From Sphingomonas sp. 8AM (GTDB taxonomy: Bacteria; Pseudomonadota; Alphaproteobacteria; Sphingomonadales; Sphingomonadaceae): DNA of 64,000 nt. A program made the position numbers and the translations under genes. This document shows, one piece after another, positions 7,756 through 16,898 of the stretch; positions within the stretch are counted from its first letter, which is position 1; each line of letters opens with the position of its first letter. The stretch covers positions 2,747,303-2,811,302 of the forward strand of contig NZ_LR733844.1 of assembly GCF_902506455.1 (NCBI RefSeq). The letters are read 5' to 3'. The notes beneath the pieces are model-generated. The model ran no database searches, was not told where the DNA came from, and worked only from the letters and a program-made list of their open reading frames with translations.

Positions 7756-9989
7756 TTGTTGCGCACGGTGCGATCGAGGAAGCGTTCTATCGTCGTCCAG
7801 ACGTGGATGTCGCGCACCGCCGAATGCGTCTTGCCGGGGTACAGCATCATGTCGAACGGCATATCCGCCGCCTGCAATTCGGCCGCAACCTTGGTCGTAT
7901 TGTCGAGGAAGACGTTGTCGTCCGCCATGCCGTGCATCAGCAGCAGCGGCGTGGTGATCTTCTTCGCATCAATCACCGCGCGCGACGCGTCATAGGCCAC
8001 GCCGTCGACACGCGGGTCGCCCATGTAACGCTCGGTATAATGCGTGTCGTAGAGGTGCCAGTCGCTGACCGGCGCGCCCGAAATCGCAGCGGCATAGACA
8101 CCCTGATCGGCCTCGATCATCTTGAGCGACATATACCCGCCATAGGACCAGCCATAGGTGGCGATCCGCCCCGGATCGACGAAGGCGAGCGTCTTGAGGT
8201 AATTTGCGCCCTTGCGCTGGTCCGCGACCTCGACGGTGCCCATCGCGTGCCAGATCGCGCTCTCGAACGCGACGCCGCGATTGGGGGAGCCGCGATTGTC
8301 GACCTCGAAATAGATCCAGCCCTTGCCGACAAGATACTGAATCAGCGGGTTCTTCCAGTTACGTACCACACCTTGCGAGCCCGGCCCGCCATAATGCTGG
8401 AAGAACACCGGATAGCGTTTGCCCGGCTCCAGCCGCGGCGTGACCATCTGCCAGTGGAGATCGGTGCGGCCGTCCGCGGCCTTGATCGTGCCGAACTGCA
8501 CGGGGCGATGGCTGGCCAGATAGGGAGCGTAGGGATGCGCGCCCTCGACGCGGTTCTCGTTGATCCACGACAGGCGCTTGCCGGCGGCATCGGCGAGATA
8601 GGTCTGCGGTGGCTGATCGGGATTGGAGCGCGTGACGAGGAAACGCTGCGCCGCGCCGTCGGCAGTGACGCTGTTGTTCCAGCCGCGCTCGGTCAATCGC
8701 GTGATGGCGCCGCGCTTCAGGTCGAGTGCGTAGAGATGCTGTTCGAGGACATCGTCCCTGGTCCCGAGAAAATAGACGCGCGCCTTTGGCTCGTCGACCG
8801 CGACCAGCCCGGTCACGACCCAGTCGCCCTTGGTCATTTGCGTCCAGCGCCCGTCCTTCAGGCGCCAGAGGTGCGCGAACCCGTTGCGCTCGGAGCGCCA
8901 TAACAGGCTGCCGTCCTCCATAACCCGGTAACTGTCGGACAGGTTGATCCAGCTTTTCGCGCGCGCGGCTTCGGTAAAGAGCACCGTCGCCTTGCCGGTC
9001 GCGGGATCGACGCGGAGCATGTCGAGCCTGGTCTGCGCGCGGTTCTCGCGCTGGACGAGCAACGCCGAGCCGTCCGGCAGCCAGTCGACCCGTGCCAGAT
9101 AGATGTCGGGATCGCTGCCGAGGTCGACTTTTACTTTCCCCGCGCCATCGGCGCGCATGACGTACAGGTCGACCAGCACGTTGGGTGTGCCGGCGGCGGG
9201 ATAGCGCTGTTCGTAGATGCTGGTGCCCGTCGCGCCGATCGCGGCGCGGGTGAAGACCTTGACCGGCGTCTCGTCGAACCGCTCGATCGCGAGGTAGCGA
9301 TCGTCGGGGCTCCACCAATAGCCGTCGGTGCGGTGCATTTCCTCCTGCGCGACGAACTCCGCCTCGCCGAAGTGAACGAGGCCCCGGCCCTCGCTGGTCA
9401 GCGCGCGCGCCGCGCCGCCGGCGAGCGGCTGGACCCAGACGTTCTGGTCGCGGACATAGCTGACGAAGCCGCCGCGCGGGGAGACGTTGGCGTTGAGCAC
9501 GCCGCCGGGCACGTCGGTGATCCGGCGGACCTGCCCGTCGGTGCCGGCGAGATAGAGGTTGCCGTCCACGGGCACGAGCAGGTTGCGCCCGTCGGCTGCC
9601 CAGTCATAGGCGACGATGCCCTTGAGCGCGCCGATGCGCGCGCGTTCGCGCTGCATCTTCTCGGCCTCGGACAGGGCGGCGCCGGTGCCGATCCTGAGGC
9701 TGTCGACGAGCATCCGTTCCGCGCCGGTGCTGGTGTCGCGTGCCCACAGGTCGAGCCGGTCCTTGTCGTCGGCGCGCGGGCGCAGGAAGGTCAGCAACGT
9801 GCCGTCTGGCGAGAGTTTCAGCGCACGCGGCTGCGGGCCGGCGAGATCGGGCGCGGCGAACACCCGCTCCAGCGTCAGCGGCGCAGCGGCCGGTGCCTGT
9901 GCCTGTGGCTGCGCCGTTGCCACTTGCGCCTCAGCCACGGCCGCAACCCCCGTCGTCGCCAGCGCGGCGACGATAAACCACTTGTGCAT
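7746..9989 (-). CDS. Exported S9 family peptidase, dipeptidyl peptidase IV type
   Basis: A 747-residue serine peptidase that releases N-terminal X-Pro/X-Ala dipeptides. Residues 1-26 are a signal peptide (FIVAALATTGVAAVAEAQ). Residues about 40-520 form the DPPIV beta-propeller, including the EEMHRTDGYWWSPDDRYLA motif whose paired glutamates bind the substrate amino terminus. The C-terminal alpha/beta hydrolase domain carries the nucleophile Ser615 in GWSYGGYM, Asp690 in HGMADDNV and His722 in GKTHSAV. All catalytic residues are intact. Probably periplasmic or outer-membrane associated. It neighbours the GH127 gene 90 bp upstream on the same strand. Confidence 0.95.
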   Translation of the reverse strand: MHKWFIVAALATTGVAAVAEAQVATAQPQAQAPAAAPLTLERVFAAPDLAGPQPRALKLSPDGTLLTFLRPRADDKDRLDLWARDTSTGAERMLVDSLRIGTGAALSEAEKMQRERARIGALKGIVAYDWAADGRNLLVPVDGNLYLAGTDGQVRRITDVPGGVLNANVSPRGGFVSYVRDQNVWVQPLAGGAARALTSEGRGLVHFGEAEFVAQEEMHRTDGYWWSPDDRYLAIERFDETPVKVFTRAAIGATGTSIYEQRYPAAGTPNVLVDLYVMRADGAGKVKVDLGSDPDIYLARVDWLPDGSALLVQRENRAQTRLDMLRVDPATGKATVLFTEAARAKSWINLSDSYRVMEDGSLLWRSERNGFAHLWRLKDGRWTQMTKGDWVVTGLVAVDEPKARVYFLGTRDDVLEQHLYALDLKRGAITRLTERGWNNSVTADGAAQRFLVTRSNPDQPPQTYLADAAGKRLSWINENRVEGAHPYAPYLASHRPVQFGTIKAADGRTDLHWQMVTPRLEPGKRYPVFFQHYGGPGSQGVVRNWKNPLIQYLVGKGWIYFEVDNRGSPNRGVAFESAIWHAMGTVEVADQRKGANYLKTLAFVDPGRIATYGWSYGGYMSLKMIEADQGVYAAAISGAPVSDWHLYDTHYTERYMGDPRVDGVAYDASRAVIDAKKITTPLLLMHGMADDNVFLDNTTKVAAELQAADMPFDMMLYPGKTHSAVRDIHVWTTIERFLDRTVRNKPE

Positions 9990-10079
9990 TCAGACCCTCC
10001 GTCACCCGGTCGCTGGTGGCAAAGATCACCGCGCGATGACAGCGGAATTTTGGTCGCTGAATGTCCGACAAGCGGCTGG

Positions 10080-11996
10080 TCAGGCGAGCTTCCAATAGGT
10101 CGCGTATCGTTCGTGTGCGATCCTGTGGTATGGGATCAGCCGCACCGGCGTGCCGTCCTGCGCGGCGATCGTGAATTCGAGCGGTGCACCGGCGGGGCGG
10201 ATGCTCTTCGCCAGCGCGTCGGGCTCGCCGGCGAGCACCGGGACGGTGATCGGCGTATCGTTGTACGTGCCGTATTTGCGCTCGTTGACGATGATGTCCG
10301 ACCCGGGGGCGAGACCCTCCTTGCCAAGCGCGCCGGCCAGCACCAGCGGGCCATAGGTGAAGGCGACGATCTGCGGCGCGGCGGGGGCCTGTTCGGCGAC
10401 CGGCTCCATGACCAGCCGCAGCTCGACGGTGTCGCCGTCGTTCCATGTCCGGTCGAGCGTCACATAGCTGCCCGGCTCGGCCGAGGTCGCCGCCTCACGG
10501 CCGTTGACCAGCACCGTGGCGACGCGGCTCCAACGCGGGTGGCGCAGCTTGAGCGCGGCCGATGTGGCGCGCTTCGTCGTGATGCGCAGCTGCGTGCCAG
10601 CCTGCGTTGGGAACGTCGTTTCCTGAGTTAAAACAACGCCCTGCTGGCGCCACTTCAGCGTCGATGGGATGAACAGATTGACGTAAAGCGTTCGCCCGTC
10701 ATGGAAGTAGATCGAGTCCCGATATTTGACGTGGTTCTCCATCCCGGTTCCCGTGCAGCACCAGAAGCTGTCCTCCGGGGTATGGTACAGCTTCATGTAG
10801 CCGGGGCGCGCGCCCTGGAAGTAGGTCGCCATCCCGCTGTCGGGGTCCTGCGAGGCGAGAATGCCATTGTAGAGCGTGCGCTCGTAATAATCGGCGTAAT
10901 CGGCCCGCGGCTCCTGCAGGAACAACTGGCGCGTCAGCTTGAGCATGTTGTGCTGGCAGCACGTCTCCGACCCCTTGGCCGAGAAGACGTGCTCGTCGAA
11001 GTCGGCCATCGCGAAGAAATGCTCGTTGTCGCCGTGGCCACCGGTCGCGAAGGCGCGGGTGCGCGCGACCGTCTTCCAGAAGAATTGCGCGGCGTCATGG
11101 TAGCTTGCGTGGCCGCCGGTCTCGTGGACGCGCTGGAAGCCGATGATCTTCGGGATTTGCGTATTGGCGTGCATCCCGTCGAGCTGGTCCTGCGCCTTCA
11201 CTAGCGGGGCGAGTAACGCTTTCTGTGAGAATCGCTCGGCAAGTCGTTGGTAGTCCGCGTTTCCGGTCATGGCGAACAGGTCGGCATAGACCTCGTTCAT
11301 GCCGCCATATTCGGTCTTGAGCATCTCCTCGAACTGCGCGTCGCCGAGCGGGCGGGTGGCGACCACGCCCCAGTCGGCGAGCCGCAGCAGCACCGCCTTC
11401 GCCGCCGCGCTGTCCGCGAGCAACGTCGCGTCACGCAGGCCGGCATAGACCTTGTGGAGCGTGTACCACGGCACGCCGGTGATCGGCTCGCCGCGCAGAT
11501 GCGCCGAGACGAGCGCCGCACCTTTGGGGAAGGCGCAGACCAGCCCGCTGTTCGCGGCCTTCTGGCACGCCGCCAGTTCGGCGGCGATATAATCGATCCG
11601 CTTGCGATACTCCTGCTTGCCGGTGGCGCGATAGGCCAGCGCACAGGCGGAGAGATAATGGCCGAGCGTATGGCCGTGGCAGTTGATGTCCGCCCACATC
11701 GGCTCGGATTCCCAGCCACCATAGACCGGCGCCTTGGGCTTCAGCCCGGCGTTGACGCGAAAATTGTGCAGCATCCGGTCGGGCTGGAGGCGCAGCAGAT
11801 AGGCTTCGGTCTGGCGCTGTGCATGGAGGAACGGGCTGTCGAGCAGGTCCACGTCGCGCATGTCGAACGGCTGGAGCGCGGTGGGCGCGGCAGCCTGTGC
11901 CAGCGCCGGCGCGGTGACCCCGGCCATCAGCGCACTGCCGGCGACACCAGAGAGAAAATGTCGACGCGACAGCGGGGTGCAACAGGCGATGGCCAC
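10080..11996 (-). CDS. Tat-exported glycoside hydrolase family 127 (beta-L-arabinofuranosidase type)
   Basis: A 638-residue protein of the GH127/DUF1680 family, which releases beta-L-arabinofuranose from plant glycans. The N-terminus has a twin-arginine signal (SRRHFLSG) followed by a hydrophobic stretch ending in ALAQA. The Zn-Cys catalytic apparatus described for HypBA1 is complete: Glu325 (GGHGDNEHF), Glu344 and Cys346 (SETCC), and Cys413-Cys414 (FWCCTGTGMENH). The start is GTG 11996, with AGGAGAG six bases upstream. The C-terminal region is the usual beta-sandwich. Substrate could also be another pentofuranoside, since GH127 members vary. Confidence 0.93.
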   Translation of the reverse strand: MAIACCTPLSRRHFLSGVAGSALMAGVTAPALAQAAAPTALQPFDMRDVDLLDSPFLHAQRQTEAYLLRLQPDRMLHNFRVNAGLKPKAPVYGGWESEPMWADINCHGHTLGHYLSACALAYRATGKQEYRKRIDYIAAELAACQKAANSGLVCAFPKGAALVSAHLRGEPITGVPWYTLHKVYAGLRDATLLADSAAAKAVLLRLADWGVVATRPLGDAQFEEMLKTEYGGMNEVYADLFAMTGNADYQRLAERFSQKALLAPLVKAQDQLDGMHANTQIPKIIGFQRVHETGGHASYHDAAQFFWKTVARTRAFATGGHGDNEHFFAMADFDEHVFSAKGSETCCQHNMLKLTRQLFLQEPRADYADYYERTLYNGILASQDPDSGMATYFQGARPGYMKLYHTPEDSFWCCTGTGMENHVKYRDSIYFHDGRTLYVNLFIPSTLKWRQQGVVLTQETTFPTQAGTQLRITTKRATSAALKLRHPRWSRVATVLVNGREAATSAEPGSYVTLDRTWNDGDTVELRLVMEPVAEQAPAAPQIVAFTYGPLVLAGALGKEGLAPGSDIIVNERKYGTYNDTPITVPVLAGEPDALAKSIRPAGAPLEFTIAAQDGTPVRLIPYHRIAHERYATYWKLA

Positions 11997-12170
11997 GAAA
12001 CTCTCCTATCGTGCGCAGCTCATGGCGCGCGCCGCGATCATAGCCATTACTCCGTCAATTGCCACCCTCCGCCAGCCACTTGGCGCGCAAACGCTTGCCG
12101 CCGGCCCGGCTTGAGGGTCCGGCCGACGCCAACGGTCAGATCTCCGGCGAGGGCGCGGAACGCCGCCCGC

Positions 12171-13004
12171 TCACCCGAACAATCCCAGCGCCGCCACCTC
12201 GTTCGCGCTCAGGTCGATCCCGAACATCATGCTCAGCCGCATCCGGTAGACACGCGGATCGGTGATCTCGGATTCGGCGGTCGTCTCCGACGCGCGGCGG
12301 CGGTATTGACGGTCGGTAAGCGAGGCGAAGCCGCGCGGCAGGATGATGCTCGTCACCGTCACGTTGGTGAAGCGACTGGTGGGCGCGCTCATCGACCAAT
12401 GATTGCCCATCGCCAGATCGCTGTCGTGCACCGGCGCGGTGGTGAAACTATATTGCGGCTGCCACCCGGTGCCGACGCCGCGGCCGTCGGTGGTGGCGGG
12501 GTCGCCGTCGCGCAGCAGCAGCCAGCCGCCCTCTCCCGCACGGTCGTCGTCGCGGACCAGCAGGAAGCGCGCGCCGTCGGGCGCTTCGCCCTGCGCGCCA
12601 TCGGCGAGCGGCAGGACCGGTGCGTAGCTGCCGCCGAAGCCGGCATCGGCGATCCACGACTGACCGTCGATCGTCACCAGCGACAGCGTGTGCGTCAGCG
12701 GCGGCACCGCAGTCGCGCCGAGCCACACGCGCGCGAGCAACGGCCGCGCGGTGAAGTCGAGTGCGGCGAGCGCATCGAGCAACAGCCGGTTCTGCTCGAA
12801 ACAATAACCGCCCCGCCGCGCGGTGACCAGCTTGGCGGCGACGCTGGCGCCGTCGATCGCGATCGCGCGGCCGAGCCGCACGTCGAGATTCTCGAACGGG
12901 ATCGCCAGCCGGTGCGCGTGCTGGACGCGTGACAGGCCGGCGGCGTCGCGCGTCGGACGCGCGGGAAGGTCGATGCGGGCGAGATAGGCGTCGAGGTCGA
13001 ACAT
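12171..13004 (-). CDS. Arylamine N-acetyltransferase
   Basis: Transfers acetyl from acetyl-CoA to arylamines, hydrazines and related amines. The 277-residue protein has the complete NAT catalytic triad: Cys68 in RRGGYCFEQN, His105 in LTHTLSLV and Asp120 in WIADAGFGG. The N-terminal YLARIDLP and HAHRLAIPFENLD segments are also family features. No signal peptide. The ATG at 13004 gives the standard N-terminus. It is divergent from the MDR oxidoreductase, with 92 bp between the starts. Confidence 0.95.
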   Translation of the reverse strand: MFDLDAYLARIDLPARPTRDAAGLSRVQHAHRLAIPFENLDVRLGRAIAIDGASVAAKLVTARRGGYCFEQNRLLLDALAALDFTARPLLARVWLGATAVPPLTHTLSLVTIDGQSWIADAGFGGSYAPVLPLADGAQGEAPDGARFLLVRDDDRAGEGGWLLLRDGDPATTDGRGVGTGWQPQYSFTTAPVHDSDLAMGNHWSMSAPTSRFTNVTVTSIILPRGFASLTDRQYRRRASETTAESEITDPRVYRMRLSMMFGIDLSANEVAALGLFG

Positions 13005-13096
13005 GGCGGCAGCGGTAGCGCGGTTGCGCGGCGATGAGAACGGGTTTGACCGCCCCCGCGCACAGGCCCATGCCGGACCACCCGAATGAGGAGGTC

Positions 13097-14227
13097 ATGT
13101 TGAGCGACATCAAGGGTTTGGAGCTGCGTTCGATCGTCGACGCCGAGGGGTCGCTGACGCTGCGCCTTGAAGAGGTCAGCTATCCGACGCCCGCCGACGA
13201 CGAGGTGCTGGTGCGCGTCGAGGCCGCGCCGATCAACCCCTCCGACCTCGGGCTGCTGCTGGGGCCGGCCGATGTCGCGACGCTGGAGGAGGTCGGCACG
13301 GCCGACGCGCCCGCGCTGCGCTTTGCGGTGCCGCGTGGACGCATCAGCGGGCTGCGTGCGCGGATCGATCAGTCGCTGCCGGTCGGCAACGAAGGTGCCG
13401 GCACCGTCGTCGCTGCCGGCGCGCAAGGGCAGGAGCTGGTCGGGCGCAAGGTCGGGATGATCGGCGGCGCGATGTTCGCCGAGTATCGCCTCGCCAAGCG
13501 TCGCGAAGTGGTGCCGCTGCCCGAGGGTGCGAGCGCGGCGGACGGCGCGGCGATGTTCGTCAATCCGCTGACCTCGCTCGCCTTCGTCGAGACGATGCGC
13601 GCCGAAGGGCACAAGGCGATCGTCCACACCGCCGCGGCGTCGAACCTCGGGCAGATGCTCCAGAAGATTTGCCTCGCCGATGGTGTGCCGCTGGTGAACA
13701 TCGTCCGCAAGCCCGAGCAGGCGGCAATCCTTCGCGAGATCGGCGCGACACACGTGCTCAACAGCCAGGACGAGGATTTCCGCGCAAAGCTGGCGGATGC
13801 CTGTGCCGAAACCGGCGCGACGATCGCGTTCGACGCGATCGGCGGCGGGTCGCTGGGCAGCGATATCGTGCAGGCGATGGAGCAGGCCGCCAACCGCACC
13901 GCCGGCGCGTACAGCCGCTACGGCTCGGACACGTTCAAACAGCTGTATATCTATGGCGCGCTCGACACCGGCGCGACGACACTCAACCGGCTCGCGTTCG
14001 GATTCCAGTGGAGCGTGTCGGGATTCCTGCTGACGCCCTGGCTGAAAAAGGCTGCTCCGGAGACGACGGCGCGAATGCGGCAGCGGATCGCCGACGAGCT
14101 GACCACGACCTTCGCGAGCAACTATACGGCGACGATCGGACTCAAGGAGGCGCTGCATGCCGACGTGCTGCGCGCCTATGAGCGCAAGGCAACCGGTGAG
14201 AAATATCTGATCGACCCGACGCGGTAG
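13097..14227 (+). CDS. MDR-family zinc-binding-type dehydrogenase / quinone oxidoreductase-like
   Basis: A 376-residue medium-chain dehydrogenase/reductase. The N-terminal GroES-like domain shows DEVLVRVEAAPINPSDLGLLLG and GNEGAGTVVAAG. The Rossmann domain is marked by HTAAASNLGQMLQKICLADGV and the following VRKPEQAAILREIGATHVLNS. The structural zinc cysteines of alcohol dehydrogenases are absent, so this is the zinc-independent branch related to alginate- and nitroalkane-type or quinone reductases. The real start is ATG 13097, preceded by a near-ideal AGGAGG. The substrate is not predictable. Confidence 0.88.
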   Translation: MLSDIKGLELRSIVDAEGSLTLRLEEVSYPTPADDEVLVRVEAAPINPSDLGLLLGPADVATLEEVGTADAPALRFAVPRGRISGLRARIDQSLPVGNEGAGTVVAAGAQGQELVGRKVGMIGGAMFAEYRLAKRREVVPLPEGASAADGAAMFVNPLTSLAFVETMRAEGHKAIVHTAAASNLGQMLQKICLADGVPLVNIVRKPEQAAILREIGATHVLNSQDEDFRAKLADACAETGATIAFDAIGGGSLGSDIVQAMEQAANRTAGAYSRYGSDTFKQLYIYGALDTGATTLNRLAFGFQWSVSGFLLTPWLKKAAPETTARMRQRIADELTTTFASNYTATIGLKEALHADVLRAYERKATGEKYLIDPTR

Positions 14228-14563
14228 GTTCCGCGCCGCGTCATCGAACGCGAAGCCACCGATGACGTGCGAAACCCGAGGCAGGTCCTGACCTGCCGCC
14301 CGATGCTGATCTTATCGTTCGACAAGCGGTGTATCGATCGTGCGGCTCGATGAAGGCGCGCGATCGATATGGCAGACCGCTGCGGCCCGGCATCGTTTGC
14401 CGCCGACCCGCCGCGCGCGCTGAAGCGGGTCAGCGATAACCGCCGGTACCCCGATGTGCCGGGTGCCCGGTACGGGCGCGGCTGGCGCGTCAAAGGGCGG
14501 TGACTAGATCCGACCGGTCGCACGCCCTGCATCCGGGTAGGGTGCGGGGCGACGAAGGCGCCG
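14228..14563. other. 336-bp intergenic region between convergent genes
   Basis: No gene is supported here. The open frames crossing it are rich in Arg and Ser and look like out-of-frame noise. It holds a short perfect inverted repeat, GCAGGTC/GACCTGC (14281-14296), and a GC-rich stretch with partial self-complementarity around 14440-14480. No repeat-family copy and no RNA gene was recognised. Confidence 0.5.
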
Positions 14564-15025
14564 CTAGAACGCCGTCGCCAGTCGGTCGAGCATCGACCGT
14601 GCCGGGCTGACCACCGGCATCTCGCCGGCATGCGCGGCGTCCAGCAACGCGACGCGGCGATGCAGCTCGACGCTGCTCTCGATCAGCCCTCGCGCATGCT
14701 GCGGAAACCGCGCCAGCATCTCCGCGTCACTGGCCGGTGCAGTCCCCAGCCGCCGTGAAGGATCGAGCGCCTGCGTCGCGGGCAGTTCCCCGGCCGCGAT
14801 CGCACGTTGCGTCAGCAGCCACGCGATGACGTGCATCAGCCGCGTCGTCACCTTGAGCGATTCGCAGCTGAACGCCACGCGCTCCATCGGCGGCAGCGCC
14901 TCGCGCTCGATGCGTCCGCCCTCGTCGAAATAATGCCGCGCCTCGTCCGCCAGCACCATCGCCTCGGTATAGAAGGCGTCGATCAGGCGGCGTTGCAGGC
15001 GAGGATCATGGGCGTGGTCGGCCAT
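14564..15025 (-). CDS. rcdA: DUF1465 family protein, RcdA-like regulator of CtrA degradation
   Basis: A 153-residue helical protein of the DUF1465 family, whose Caulobacter member RcdA is an adaptor that helps ClpXP degrade the cell-cycle regulator CtrA. Recognisable features are FYTEAMVLADEARHYFDE near the N-terminus, SCESLKVTTRLMHVIAWLLTQRA in the middle helix, and LIESSVELHRRVALLD near the C-terminus. Length is close to the family norm. Role in this organism is inferred from the family. It ends at a 336-bp gap and starts 110 bp from a small DUF465 gene on the same strand. Confidence 0.85.
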   Translation of the reverse strand: MADHAHDPRLQRRLIDAFYTEAMVLADEARHYFDEGGRIEREALPPMERVAFSCESLKVTTRLMHVIAWLLTQRAIAAGELPATQALDPSRRLGTAPASDAEMLARFPQHARGLIESSVELHRRVALLDAAHAGEMPVVSPARSMLDRLATAF

Positions 15026-15134
15026 GTCCGCGTCCTTGCCACGACCGCGCCTCGGCCGCCAAGCGCGTTCATCACGTTTGCGGACCGTCGCAGGGCAGAA
15101 CCGTCCCGAAATGCGCCGTTTTTGCCGCCGCCCG

Positions 15135-15344
15135 TCAGGCGATGATGTCGGGGATCATCTGATCCTCAAGCAACGCGATTTCGTCGCGCAGCCGCAGTTT
15201 GCGCTTCTTCAGCCGCATGAGTTGCAACTGGTCGGAGCCGCCACCCCCGGCCAGCGCACCGATCGCCGCGTCGAGATCGCGGTGCTCGACGCGCAGCATC
15301 TCCAACCGCGCCGTCACGTCCGCCTCATCGCCCACGTCGTTCAT
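15135..15344 (-). CDS. Small DUF465 (YdcH-like) protein
   Basis: A 69-residue helical protein. The C-terminal half has the DUF465 motif LMRLKKRKLRLRDEIALLEDQMIP, preceded by an N-terminal helix (TARLEMLRVEHRDLDAAI) and a Gly-rich hinge. DUF465 proteins are short coiled hairpins of unknown function that are common in alphaproteobacteria. The ATG at 15344 gives the usual length; longer readings run into low-quality sequence. It is divergent from a second DUF465 gene (15511-15669), so the two share a 166-bp promoter region. Confidence 0.88.
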   Translation of the reverse strand: MNDVGDEADVTARLEMLRVEHRDLDAAIGALAGGGGSDQLQLMRLKKRKLRLRDEIALLEDQMIPDIIA

Positions 15345-15510
15345 CGCCCGCACTCCCGACCCCTGAGTCGCGCCTGCATAGCCGCCGCGTCGACGTGGCG
15401 CGACCCGTCGTACCAAAGTCGCAGATGGGCGCGAGTCAGCAAAAGTCACGGGACATATCGCCCGATTCGTGATTTCCTTCCTTTCCCTCTCAACCACGAA
15501 GGAGACTGCC

Positions 15511-15669
15511 ATGCAGACCGCGCACATCTCGGCCCTGGAGGCCAAGCACGCGACGATCGACCAGCGGATCGCCGCTGAGTCGCAACGTCCGGTGCCCGAT
15601 ACGATCGTGCTTGCGGAACTGAAGAAGCAGAAACTGCGGTTGAAGGAGGAAATCACCTCCTCGCACTAG
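15511..15669 (+). CDS. Second small DUF465 (YdcH-like) protein
   Basis: A 52-residue protein with the same layout as its divergent neighbour: a first helix (ISALEAKHATIDQRIAAE), a short turn, and a second helix LAELKKQKLRLKEEITSSH that matches the LKKxKLRLxxEI core. It lacks the Gly-rich insert. AAGGAG lies eight bases before the ATG. A clear intrinsic terminator follows at 15683. Function unknown; the pair probably arose by duplication. Confidence 0.88.
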   Translation: MQTAHISALEAKHATIDQRIAAESQRPVPDTIVLAELKKQKLRLKEEITSSH

Positions 15670-15682
15670 GCTGAGCAAGGTG

Positions 15683-15719
15683 GCGCCCGGTGGACACGTT
15701 CCGCCGGGCGCTTTCCTGT
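15683..15719 (+). terminator. Intrinsic terminator after the second DUF465 gene
   Basis: GC-rich stem with arms GCGCCCGG (15683-15690) and CCGGGCGC (15704-15711), followed directly by TTTCCTGTT. It starts 14 bases after the stop codon. Confidence 0.8.
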
Positions 15720-15724
15720 TCGAG

Positions 15725-16156
15725 CTAGCCAGCGCAGCCGACCAGCCCGGCGAGCGGCACCACCACCGTGTCGCGCCCCTCGCGATCCAGCCGCAGCGTC
15801 GCCACCGGCACCGCCGCCCCCGCGGTCAGGTTCTGCCGCAACTCCACCGTCATCTGCACAGTCGCGACCATGTCGCCAGCGCGGTAGACGCTCTCCGCGT
15901 TGAGGCCGAGCTGCGCACTGCCGGTCGCCCCGGTACGTGGCAGGTCGATGACCTTGCCATCGATCGACAGCCGCAGGGTCCCGGGGTCGGCGGTCGCCAA
16001 TGCCGCCAGCGTGCGCGTCGTCCCGGTCGAGAAAAGATACGCCGCACAGCCCCGCGCCGGCAGCGACTGCTGGGGCAGCGGGCCAATCGGCAGGCCGTCG
16101 ATACCCGATGATGGCGCGGCCGCCTGTGCAGCGAGCAGCAAAAACGCGAACTTCAT
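15725..16156 (-). CDS. Small exported protein coupled to prepilin peptidase gene
   Basis: A 143-residue protein of no recognised family. Residues 1-14 (MKFAFLLLAAQAAA) form a short signal peptide. The rest looks like a beta-rich secreted domain: TRTLAALATADPGTLRLSIDGKVIDL, then DMVATVQMTVELRQNL and ATLRLDREGRDTVVVPLAGLVGCAG. Two cysteines (one near residue 37, one at the C-terminus) could form a disulphide. Its ATG overlaps the prepilin peptidase stop codon (ATGA), so translation is coupled and a surface-appendage-related or envelope role is possible, but this is context inference only. Confidence 0.75.
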   Translation of the reverse strand: MKFAFLLLAAQAAAPSSGIDGLPIGPLPQQSLPARGCAAYLFSTGTTRTLAALATADPGTLRLSIDGKVIDLPRTGATGSAQLGLNAESVYRAGDMVATVQMTVELRQNLTAGAAVPVATLRLDREGRDTVVVPLAGLVGCAG

Positions 16157-16890
16157 GCCGCCATGCCTATCATGAGCAGCCACGCCGGGTAAGCCGCGAT
16201 CGCCAGCAGCGTCCCCAGCGGCAGCGCGTCGTCGGCCGCGACCGCTGACCCGCGCACCCTCTGGAACAACACCCAGCCAAGCCCGATCAGCCCCGCCACC
16301 AGCATGACCGCCGGCAGCATCCGCCATCCCAGCGCAAGCCCGATCGCGCCGAACAATTTGGGATCGCCGCCGCCCAGCCCGTCGCGCCCGCGCCACCGGC
16401 GATAGCCCGCACCAATCAGCCACAGCACCGCAAAGCCACCAGCTCCGCCGATCAGCCGTTCGCCAAGCGCGGGCGGCGCAAGCCACGCCCCCGCCACCGC
16501 GGCCAACGCCAGCGCCGCGACCAACGGGTCGGGCAACCAGAAGTCACGCGCGTCCATCACCGCCAGCACCAGCAACAGCCAGCCGAACGCCGCACCGGCC
16601 AGCGCGACCGGACCCGGCGCGGCAAGCGCCGCAGCGACGCCGACGGCCGCGCATCCCGCTTCGATAAGGGGATGCAGCGGGTCGATCCGCGCCCCGCACG
16701 TCCGGCACCGCCCCCGCGCGACCAGCCACGCGACCAGCGGGATCAGCTCATCGGCTCGCAGCGACCGCCCGCATCCGTCGCAGGCCGAGCGTCCGTGCGT
16801 CACCGACCGTTCCTGCGGCCAGCGGATCGCGATCGTTGCGAGGAAGCTGCCGATGACGGCGCCCAGCACGCCCAATCCCAGCACCCACAT
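16153..16890 (-). CDS. Type IV prepilin peptidase (A24 family)
   Basis: A 245-residue inner-membrane aspartic peptidase that cleaves, and usually N-methylates, type IV prepilins and pseudopilins. The cytoplasmic zinc-binding domain has both CxxC pairs (CDGCGRSL and CRTCGARI). The catalytic aspartates are in VMDARDFWLPD and the GxGD-type motif GGGDPKLFGAIG. About seven or eight hydrophobic helices follow. Start ATG 16890 gives the usual MWVLGLGVLGAVIGSFLATIAIRWP leader with a GSF motif. No pilin or secretion genes are nearby, so its substrates are encoded elsewhere. Confidence 0.92.
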   Translation of the reverse strand: MWVLGLGVLGAVIGSFLATIAIRWPQERSVTHGRSACDGCGRSLRADELIPLVAWLVARGRCRTCGARIDPLHPLIEAGCAAVGVAAALAAPGPVALAGAAFGWLLLVLAVMDARDFWLPDPLVAALALAAVAGAWLAPPALGERLIGGAGGFAVLWLIGAGYRRWRGRDGLGGGDPKLFGAIGLALGWRMLPAVMLVAGLIGLGWVLFQRVRGSAVAADDALPLGTLLAIAAYPAWLLMIGMAA

Positions 16891-16898
16891 CCACCGTC

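Noticed and set aside
14176..14631. Minus-strand 151-codon frame in the gap before the RcdA-like gene
   Set aside because: Arg/Ser-rich, no family resemblance, overlaps the ends of two solid genes; typical of out-of-frame GC-rich DNA.
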